DNA of 64,000 bases from NCBI RefSeq assembly GCF_001296045.1, contig NZ_LJHS01000066.1:1-64000 (forward strand), read 5' to 3'. How positions within the stretch are numbered: the stretch's first letter is position 1; every line of letters starts with the position of its first letter. Below are positions 57,389-64,000 of this stretch, one piece after another. Below the pieces are notes generated by a model, which was given only the letters and a program-made list of their open reading frames with translations, ran no database searches and was not told the origin of the DNA. Source of the stretch: Rhizobium sp. AAP43 (GTDB taxonomy: Bacteria > Pseudomonadota > Alphaproteobacteria > Rhizobiales > Rhizobiaceae). Both the position numbers and the translations under genes were made by a program.

Positions 57389-58933
57389 TCAGGACGCGAC
57401 CTGTTCCAGGAGGACCGGCTGACGCTGTTGGCCGCGGATCGGCTCGGGCCGGCCATGCAGATAACCCTGGAAGCGGACGGCACCCGCGATCCGTGAACAC
57501 GTATGCTGTTCCTCGGTTTCGATGCCTTCGGCAACCACGATCATGTCGAGTTCCTTGGCAATCTCGCCAATGGCCGTAACGAAGATCTGGGCGATCTTGT
57601 CGGTCTCGAGGCGCTGCGTGTAGCTCTTGTCGATCTTGATGAAATCGACCGGCAGATCGCGCAGCAGAGCAAAGGAATTGTTGCCGGTGCCGAAGTCGTC
57701 GAGCGCGATCTTGAAGCCCATCTCGCGCAATTCCTTCAGGGCGCGCTGGACGGCAGGGGTCGCGCTCAGGACCACGGTTTCGGTGATCTCAAGGGTGAAC
57801 TGGCTGGCCTCGCAACCGCTTTCGCGCAGCACGCGGCGGAACATCTCGACCATGCCGTCATTCTTGAATTGCGCACCGGAGACGTTGACGGAAAAGCGCG
57901 GATAGCCGCTCGCCCGCAAGTCGCGACAGGCGCGCTTGAACACCCATTCCCCGAGCCGGTGGATCATTTCCGATTTTTCGGCGACGCGGACGAACTTATC
58001 CGGCGGCACATAACCACGTCCACGGTTGCGCCAGCGCAGCAGGGCCTCTGCCGAGCAAATGTCGCCATTCAGGTCGATAATCGGCTGGTAATGCAGTTCG
58101 AGCTGATCGAGCAGCAGCGCGGCATGCAGATCGTGGGCGATCTGACGCTCTTCCGCTTCCTCATGCTCCATATCGCGATGGTAGAAGGTGATCTTGCCAC
58201 GGCCGTTGCGCTTGCCCGCATAAAGGGCGACATCGGCCTTGTGCATCAGATCCTGCGAGCGTGCGGCATCCTGGGGTGCGCTGGCGACGCCAATCGAAAT
58301 CCCTTGGAAGCCGCGAGCCTTGTCGTTATTGCGCAGGAGGGCGGAGAGCCGTTCTGCAAAGCGGCGGGCTTCCTGGTCCAGCAGACGCGGATCGCTCCCC
58401 GGCACGAGAATGGCGAATTCGTCACCACCGAGGCGACCGACGATCCAGTTCTGGTCTTCGCGGGCGCACTGGCCAAGCATGCGCAGCACTTCATCGCCAT
58501 TGGCGTGACCGAAGGTGTCGTTGATCATCTTGAAGTGGTCGACATCGAGGAGGAGCATGGTGACTTCCTCGTAAGCACGACCGGCTTCCTTCGCAGCCTC
58601 GATGTCTGCAAGCTTGTTGTTGAGGATTTCCATGAAACGGCGGCGGTTCCAGCAGCCGGTCATTTCATCCACATTGGCGCGGCGCTCGACCCGTCGGGTC
58701 CGCGTGCTCAGCACACGCCACACGGCCGAGACCGGGCCGAGATGCGAAATCAGGGCGATGCTGGCGGCCGCACTGCCGACCGCTGCGGCCATCATCAGCT
58801 GTCTGACAAATTCTTCCGTCGGAGGCGTCATGATGAGCGCGACCAGAGCGAGAAGGGCAGCCATCCCGGAGGAACCAACAGCGGTCAAGAAGGCGACCCG
58901 AACGGTTCTGAGAAGGTTGAGAATTTCGCGCAA
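57389..58933 (-). CDS. GGDEF-EAL cyclic di-GMP protein
   Basis: The 514-residue protein has two N-terminal membrane helices (about residues 15-36 and 45-65), a GGDEF domain with intact GGDEF at 169-173, and an EAL domain with EALLRW near residue 288, NVSG, EITE, DDFGTGNNSF and VAEGIE. Both catalytic sites look complete, so it could make and break cyclic di-GMP. No RxxD inhibitory site precedes GGDEF. No sensory domain besides the membrane part is seen. Confidence 0.9.
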   Translation of the reverse strand: MREILNLLRTVRVAFLTAVGSSGMAALLALVALIMTPPTEEFVRQLMMAAAVGSAAASIALISHLGPVSAVWRVLSTRTRRVERRANVDEMTGCWNRRRFMEILNNKLADIEAAKEAGRAYEEVTMLLLDVDHFKMINDTFGHANGDEVLRMLGQCAREDQNWIVGRLGGDEFAILVPGSDPRLLDQEARRFAERLSALLRNNDKARGFQGISIGVASAPQDAARSQDLMHKADVALYAGKRNGRGKITFYHRDMEHEEAEERQIAHDLHAALLLDQLELHYQPIIDLNGDICSAEALLRWRNRGRGYVPPDKFVRVAEKSEMIHRLGEWVFKRACRDLRASGYPRFSVNVSGAQFKNDGMVEMFRRVLRESGCEASQFTLEITETVVLSATPAVQRALKELREMGFKIALDDFGTGNNSFALLRDLPVDFIKIDKSYTQRLETDKIAQIFVTAIGEIAKELDMIVVAEGIETEEQHTCSRIAGAVRFQGYLHGRPEPIRGQQRQPVLLEQVAS

Positions 58934-59328
58934 GGTGTCACCCGATCATGTTTCAGGTCCGGGCGAACGGCGCAAATACCGTGCAGGACCGACTGCTGCT
59001 CACGTTAGCGCAACCTTAGGCAAGCCCCGTTTAGGACAGGTTAATGGAGTAAGTTGTTTCGTAAGGCCAACTATCCGGAAAAGCGTGATTTTTGCTCGTT
59101 TTAGGTGTTCCGGGATGCGGCTTTCGCGGTGCGGTGAAGTTTGGGTTGCGCAAGACACCCGGCCTTGCAGTGCCGAAAGTCGCCAAAAGCCCGGCAACGC
59201 AGGCGGTCGCGACCTATTGCCAGCTTGGTTTCGTCAATTGGCTTCACCTGTCTGACAGCTTGTGCTGAATGTCACAGTCTGACGGCCTTGTTGACGGTGC
59301 CATGACCGCGCATTTCCGCCTGTCCGTC
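58934..59328. other. Gene-free stretch between c-di-GMP gene and dehydrogenase gene
   Basis: No gene could be supported. It contains the promoter of the GGDEF-EAL gene (minus) and the end of the dehydrogenase gene. Short frames here lack ribosome sites. A CTGTCTGACAGC-type imperfect palindrome lies near 59249. Confidence 0.4.
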
Positions 59329-60240
59329 TCAAAGCTCGGCGGGAAAGCCCGGCGCGCGCAGGTCTGTGCCGGTCGCGTCCTCCAGGAGCTTCACGACCTG
59401 CGACGACCAGGCATCGCCGCCATATGCGGCGCGTGCACGGATAAAGGTCTGCAGTGCATGGGAGGCGAGGTCGAGGGGCACGCCGAACTCGCGGCCAAAG
59501 CCCAGCGCGAAGCCCAGATCCTTGACGGCGAGGTCCATAGTGAAATTGATGTTGTAGCTGCCGTTCAGGATCACCTGGCCCTCGGTCTCGTGCACGAAGC
59601 TGTTGCCGGAGGAGGCCTTGATGATGTTGAAGGCATCGGTGAGGTCTATGCCGCCCTTCTTCGCAAGCATCAGGGCTTCGCCGGTGGCGATCAGGTGGAT
59701 GAAGGCTAGCATGTTTGTGATCACCTTGATCACCGCTGCCTTGCCAAGCGGGCCTGCGCGAAAAATCTGTTTGCCCATGGCCTGGAAGGCCGGCAGATGC
59801 AGATCAAAGAGATCGCTGTCGCCGCCGATGATCACGGTGATTTCGCCTGATGCAGCAAGATGCACGCCGCCGGTGACCGGGGATTCCAGCATGCGGATGC
59901 CAGCGTCTGCGGCGATCTTGCCCAGCCGCAAGACTTCCTGCTCATCGAGCGTGCTCATTTCGATCCAGGTCGAACCGGGCTTCAGCCCCTTCAGAATGCC
60001 GCGCTCTCCGGTGAGCACGCGCTCGCTGACCTTGGGCGAGGGCAGGCAGGTGATCACGGCATCGACGGCTTCCGCCACGGCTTGCGGGTCGGCCGCGAAC
60101 CGGGCGCCAGCCGCAACCAGCTCTTCGGCATTCTTGGGATCGAGGTCGTTGACGACGACTGTGAACCCCGCCCGCACCAGGCTGCCGGCCAGATGGCGGC
60201 CGAGATGGCCGAGCCCGATGAAACCATATGTCAGTGCCAT
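59329..60240 (-). CDS. 3-hydroxyisobutyrate dehydrogenase-like oxidoreductase
   Basis: The 303-residue enzyme has the N-terminal NAD(P) motif GFIGLGHLGRHLA, the substrate motif PVTGG (121-125), the catalytic lysine K172 in AVIKVITN and N176. It belongs to the beta-hydroxyacid dehydrogenase family, which oxidises 3-hydroxyisobutyrate, tartronate semialdehyde or related acids. It is followed, on the same strand upstream, by a GlcD-like oxidase, so the two may act in one hydroxy-acid pathway. Confidence 0.88.
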   Translation of the reverse strand: MALTYGFIGLGHLGRHLAGSLVRAGFTVVVNDLDPKNAEELVAAGARFAADPQAVAEAVDAVITCLPSPKVSERVLTGERGILKGLKPGSTWIEMSTLDEQEVLRLGKIAADAGIRMLESPVTGGVHLAASGEITVIIGGDSDLFDLHLPAFQAMGKQIFRAGPLGKAAVIKVITNMLAFIHLIATGEALMLAKKGGIDLTDAFNIIKASSGNSFVHETEGQVILNGSYNINFTMDLAVKDLGFALGFGREFGVPLDLASHALQTFIRARAAYGGDAWSSQVVKLLEDATGTDLRAPGFPAEL

Positions 60241-60389
60241 GTCGCGTTCCCCTGCTGGCGTTTTGGCAGAGATTGCGGCAAAGCGCGCAGACGTTCAAAG
60301 GCAGATTTTGACGTGCGACGGGATTTGGCGCGAAGAGAACAGGCAGACGCGACTTTTCCGGGGTTATGCGGGAAATCCGGAAATGCGCT

Positions 60390-61784
60390 TCAGAACGGGA
60401 CCTTGCCTGGATTGAACAGGCCCTGCGGATCGAGTAGGGCCTTGATCTGCCGCGCAAGCAGCCGTTTCGCGGCTGGCACATGCTCTTCATAGGCATCGCG
60501 TTTCTCGAGGCCGACGCCGTGTTCGGCGGAAAAACTGCCGCCGCGTGCAGTCACGCCTGCATAGACCACGTGTTCAACTGCGTGCTTGATCTCGGTCGGC
60601 AGAGGGCCGGCTGTGGCAAGGGCGATATGCAGGTTTCCATCCGCCACATGGCCGTACACATAGGCATCGTAACCGCTGCCGATCTGGCGCAGCCCTCCAA
60701 GAAGACCGGCCACATAGTCGTCGATCTCGGATGGCGGCACCGAGATGTCGAAGGAGGGGGCGTTGGGGAACTGACCGAAATAGAAGCCGGAATCCTCACG
60801 CAGGTCCCAGAAGCGGCGCGCCTGTTCGGAGGATTGGGCCAGGATGCCGCCGCGCAGACCGGCGGGCTCCCAGAGTTCGGCCAGCGCCTCTTCCAGCGCA
60901 AGTGTGGCTATCTCTTGCGTCTCGGCCGAGACCTCGACCAAGAGCATGGCGGCACCTTCGTCGAGCCAGTCGAGGTCGAAGGCCTTCAGCGCCGCGTGAT
61001 CCTGGACATACCGAGGCCACATCATTTCCGCCGCTTCGAGTGTAACGCCGCCAAGCTGGTTCAGATGCGCTGCGACTGAGAGCGCCGAGGCGGCGTCCAC
61101 GACGCCGAGAAGGGCGGTCGCCCTGTGCGGCCGCAGGCGTTCGACGGTCATGACCACGCGTGTGACGAAGCCGAAGGCACCTTCGCCGCCAATGAAGAGT
61201 TGTTTCAAATCCGGTCCGGCCGAGACCTTCACCACCCGCGTCATGTCGGAGAAGATCTCGCCAGAGGGGAGCACGGCTTCCAGACCGAGGATCTGGTGGC
61301 GCATGACGCCATTACGGAAGGCGAGAATGCCGCCGGCATTGGTGGCCAGCATGCCGCCGATCGTGGCGCTGCCGCGTGAGCCGAGATCGATGCCGGTGGT
61401 GAGGCCGTGCGGGCGAAGTGCAGACTGCAAAGCTTCGAGCGTCACTCCGGCCTCGACTTCGACGGTCGATTCGTCGGGTCTGATGGCGAGGATGGAGTTC
61501 AGCCGCGCGGAAGACAGGATTACCTCTTCAGCCCGGCTGACCCCGCCGCCGACCAGTCCACTCGATCCGCCCTGAGGCACGATGGCGACCCGATTCTCTC
61601 GGCACCAGGCAATCAGCGCCGCTGCCGCCTCTGTGCTGGCCGGTTGTGCCATGACCCCTGCGCCGAGATTGTGTTCATGCTCGCCCGGATGTCGCCCGGC
61701 CAGTGCCTCGGGTCCAAGAACGCGCAGGTCGGCATGAAGGCCGGTGAGAGCCTCGGTCAGGGCGGCGGGGGTATAATCGATCAT
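60390..61784 (-). CDS. FAD-linked hydroxyacid oxidase/dehydrogenase (GlcD/D-lactate DH-like)
   Basis: The 464-residue flavoprotein has the vanillyl-alcohol-oxidase-type FAD domain (VAIVPQGGSSGLVGGGV, then GSRGSATIGGMLATNAGG) and a C-terminal catalytic domain ending in GSFSAEHGVGLEKRDAY and LLDPQGLFNPGKV. Such enzymes oxidise 2-hydroxyacids such as D-lactate, D-2-hydroxyglutarate or glycolate. It starts at the ATG at 61784. The dehydrogenase gene follows after 149 bases on the same strand. Confidence 0.88.
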   Translation of the reverse strand: MIDYTPAALTEALTGLHADLRVLGPEALAGRHPGEHEHNLGAGVMAQPASTEAAAALIAWCRENRVAIVPQGGSSGLVGGGVSRAEEVILSSARLNSILAIRPDESTVEVEAGVTLEALQSALRPHGLTTGIDLGSRGSATIGGMLATNAGGILAFRNGVMRHQILGLEAVLPSGEIFSDMTRVVKVSAGPDLKQLFIGGEGAFGFVTRVVMTVERLRPHRATALLGVVDAASALSVAAHLNQLGGVTLEAAEMMWPRYVQDHAALKAFDLDWLDEGAAMLLVEVSAETQEIATLALEEALAELWEPAGLRGGILAQSSEQARRFWDLREDSGFYFGQFPNAPSFDISVPPSEIDDYVAGLLGGLRQIGSGYDAYVYGHVADGNLHIALATAGPLPTEIKHAVEHVVYAGVTARGGSFSAEHGVGLEKRDAYEEHVPAAKRLLARQIKALLDPQGLFNPGKVPF

Positions 61785-62078
61785 GGTCTTTCGCTTCCGG
61801 CGGCAAATGTCACGCACTCACTTGCGGGGCAACCGACCGGTTGGCAAGTTCGTTTTGCCCTAAACCTGTTCTGAGGGATCAGACGAAGAGACGTTGGCAA
61901 GCGGCAAGGGCGCAGCCGTAAAATCGTCGCATTGACGCTTACGTGCACGTAAGATATTCTTGAAACTCATACGACCGTGCCGGAATTTGCGTCGCCCAGC
62001 GTCGCGCTTCGGCTCGACAATCGGGTTGGGTTTTGTCAAGGAGGAGGGCGGACGGGACCGCCTGATAAGGAAATGACC

Positions 62079-63743
62079 ATGAGCACCGAAATGGAACTGC
62101 CGGAACGCGAAAGCATGGAATTCGACGTGGTGATCGTCGGCGCAGGGCCTGCGGGTCTCTCTGCCGCGATCCGGTTGAAACAGGTCAATCCGGACCTGAC
62201 GGTGGTCGTGCTTGAAAAGGGCGCGGAAGTTGGCGCGCATATCCTCTCCGGCGCCGTGGTTGATCCCATCGGCATTGACCGCCTCATCCCGGGCTGGCGT
62301 GAGGAAGCCGATCATCCGTTCAAGACGGAGGTGAAGGACGACCAGTTCCTCTTCCTCGGGCCTGCCGGCTCGGTGCGCCTGCCGAACTTTGCCATGCCGC
62401 CGCTGATGAGCAATCACGGCAATTACATCGTCTCGCTCGGCAATGTCTGTCGCTGGCTGGGTGCTCATGCCGAAGCGCTGGGTGTCGAGATCTATCCGGG
62501 CTTCGCCGCCGCCGAAGTGCTCTACAATGACGAGGGTGCCGTGATCGGTGTCGCGACCGGCGACATGGGCATCGAGAAGAACGGCGAGCCGGGCCCGAAC
62601 TTCACCCGCGGCATGGAACTGCTGGGCAAATACGTGCTGATCGGCGAAGGCGTGCGCGGGTCGCTTGCCAAGCAGTTGATTGCCAAGTTCGATCTCTCCC
62701 GCGACAGCGACGTGCAGAAATTCGGCATCGGCATCAAGGAGCTCTGGCAGGTCAAGCCCGAGCATCACAAGCAGGGCCTGGTGCAGCACTCCTTCGGCTG
62801 GCCGCTTGGCATGAAGACTGGCGGCGGTTCCTTCCTCTACCACCTCGAAGACAACATGGTGGCCGTCGGTTTCGTCGTGCACCTGAACTACAAGAACCCC
62901 TATCTCTATCCGTTCGAGGAATTCCAGCGCTTCAAGACCCATCCGGCCATCCGCGACACCTTCGAGGGCGGCAAGCGTCTGTCCTATGGCGCTCGCGCGA
63001 TCACCGAGGGTGGATACCAGTCGGTGCCGAAGCTTTCCTTCCCGGGCGGCGCGCTGATCGGCTGTTCTGCCGGTCTCGTCAACGTGCCGCGCATCAAGGG
63101 CAGCCACAACGCGGTGCTCTCCGGCATGCTGGCGGCCGACAAGATTGCCGAAGCGATTGCTGCTGGCCGCGCCAATGACGAGCCGATCGAGATCGAAAAC
63201 GAATGGCGCTCGACCGACATCGGCAAGGACCTGAAGCGCGTGCGCAACGTCAAGCCGCTCTGGTCGAAGCTCGGTACGGCGCTCGGCGTTGGCCTTGGCG
63301 GTCTGGACATGTGGACCAACCAGCTCTTCGGCTTCTCCTTCTTCGGCACGCTGAAGCACGGCAAGACCGACGCCCAGTCGCTGGAGCCGGCGGCCAAGCA
63401 CAAGCCGATCGCCTATCCGAAGCCGGATGGCGTATTGACCTTCGACCGCCTGTCTTCGGTTTTCCTGTCCAACACCAACCACGAGGAAGACCAGCCTGTC
63501 CATCTGAAGGTGAAGGACATGGACCTGCAGAAGCGGTCCGAGCTTGGCATCTATGCCGGCCCGTCGACCCGCTACTGTCCGGCCGGCGTCTATGAATGGG
63601 TGGAAAAGGAGGGCGAAGAAACCTTCGTCATCAACGCGCAGAACTGCGTCCACTGCAAGACCTGCGATATCAAGGACCCGAACCAGAACATCAACTGGGT
63701 GCCGCCACAAGGCGGCGAAGGGCCGGTTTATCCGAACATGTAA
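62079..63743 (+). CDS. Electron transfer flavoprotein-ubiquinone oxidoreductase
   Basis: The 554-residue enzyme passes electrons from ETF to ubiquinone. It has the FAD motif VVIVGAGPAGLSAAI, the membrane-contact region, and a C-terminal 4Fe-4S site with cysteines in RYCPAGVYEW and NCVHCKTCDIKDP. The AAGGA at 62067-62071 is well placed for the ATG at 62079 and too close to that at 62073. The last 31 bases of the gene, including the stop, are the start of a 75-base tandem repeat that continues beyond the gene. Confidence 0.95.
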   Translation: MSTEMELPERESMEFDVVIVGAGPAGLSAAIRLKQVNPDLTVVVLEKGAEVGAHILSGAVVDPIGIDRLIPGWREEADHPFKTEVKDDQFLFLGPAGSVRLPNFAMPPLMSNHGNYIVSLGNVCRWLGAHAEALGVEIYPGFAAAEVLYNDEGAVIGVATGDMGIEKNGEPGPNFTRGMELLGKYVLIGEGVRGSLAKQLIAKFDLSRDSDVQKFGIGIKELWQVKPEHHKQGLVQHSFGWPLGMKTGGGSFLYHLEDNMVAVGFVVHLNYKNPYLYPFEEFQRFKTHPAIRDTFEGGKRLSYGARAITEGGYQSVPKLSFPGGALIGCSAGLVNVPRIKGSHNAVLSGMLAADKIAEAIAAGRANDEPIEIENEWRSTDIGKDLKRVRNVKPLWSKLGTALGVGLGGLDMWTNQLFGFSFFGTLKHGKTDAQSLEPAAKHKPIAYPKPDGVLTFDRLSSVFLSNTNHEEDQPVHLKVKDMDLQKRSELGIYAGPSTRYCPAGVYEWVEKEGEETFVINAQNCVHCKTCDIKDPNQNINWVPPQGGEGPVYPNM

Positions 63744-63900
63744 ATGTTTGGGAGGCCGGACCGCACGGACCGCCGCTGCGGAATCGCCGGCGAAGGGCCG
63801 GTTTGTCCGAACATGTAAATGTTCGGGAGACCGGGCCGCACGGACCGCCGCTGCGATATCGCCGGCGAAGGGCCGGTTTCTCCGAACATGTGAATGAGCA
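63713..63900 (+). repeat. 75-bp tandem repeat spanning the ETF-QO stop codon
   Basis: Units begin CGGCGAAGGGCCGGTTT at 63713, 63788 and 63863, exactly 75 bases apart; the third is partial. Each contains CCGAACATGTAAATGTTCGG, a hairpin (8-base arms, GTAA loop), perfect in the second copy and with one mismatch in the first. The first copy holds the stop codon of the gene. Beyond 63900 to the window end I see no gene. Confidence 0.85.
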
Positions 63901-64000
63901 GGGCGGTCGAGAGGCCGCCCTTTCCATTTTGGGATCTGCTTGTGCATTTGCCGACAGATCTCTGCATCCGGTTCCGGGCGCGAACAGGATCACGATTTCG

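Noticed and set aside
1..64000. tRNA, rRNA, tmRNA or transposase genes
   Set aside because: None were recognised on either strand, including at the borders of the phage-like cluster where a tRNA attachment site might be expected.

Overview
The window looks like a chromosome segment from a member of the Rhizobiaceae (Rhizobium, Agrobacterium or a close relative). The reasons are high GC, the conserved rhizobial order feuN-feuP-feuQ / cycHJKL / degP / two-component pair / glnE, a PleC-type kinase, and mosaics of rhizobial palindromic repeats. No rRNA, tRNA or CRISPR array was seen. Names rest on motif recognition and remembered family knowledge, not on database searches.

Region 1 (about 0.2-4.2 kb) holds an AlkB-like oxygenase, a PAP2-type phosphatase, a DUF6107 protein, a GNAT acetyltransferase and a small membrane protein, with repeats between them.

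Region 2 (4.2-21.5 kb) is a gene-transfer-agent (GTA)-like head and tail cluster of the Rhodobacter capsulatus type. In order it encodes prohead protease, HK97 capsid, gp6-like connector, adaptor, DUF3168, major tail protein, gp10-like protein, tail assembly chaperone, short tape measure, DUF2460, DUF2163, NlpC/P60 peptidase, a 1258-residue TIM-barrel tail protein and a holin-like peptide. Terminase and portal are not in the window. The cluster is interrupted by non-phage genes: an MFS transporter, an HNH nuclease plus a DUF695 protein, a heparin-lyase-like polysaccharide lyase and a small membrane protein. Most of the gaps made by these insertions carry palindromic or tandem repeats, whereas undisturbed phage genes overlap by a few bases. 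A PrlF-YhaV toxin-antitoxin pair with an inverted-repeat operator follows the last tail-side gene.

Region 3 (22.4-39.9 kb) is core chromosome. It has the osmosensory FeuN-FeuP-FeuQ system, a lipoprotein, a cytochrome c maturation operon preceded by a perfect FNR/FixK box, a broken toxin-antitoxin locus, DegP, a two-component system, GlnE and a chemoreceptor with a C-terminal CheR-tether motif.

Region 4 (39.9-64 kb) holds a polysaccharide flippase, PleC, aminopeptidase N, a soluble chemoreceptor-like protein with its cache domain at the C-terminus, two transporters, a winged-helix regulator, a uracil-DNA glycosylase, a YegD-like Hsp70, an acidic disordered protein, an SDR lacking the usual catalytic Tyr/Lys, a GGDEF-EAL protein, a hydroxyisobutyrate-dehydrogenase-like enzyme, a GlcD-like flavin oxidase, and ETF-ubiquinone oxidoreductase whose 3' end is tandemly repeated in 75-bp units.

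The most interesting part is the GTA-like cluster. It looks like a domesticated phage locus that has repeatedly taken up cassettes at repeat-rich junctions, including a signal-less polysaccharide lyase placed among tail genes and a toxin-antitoxin module at its end.
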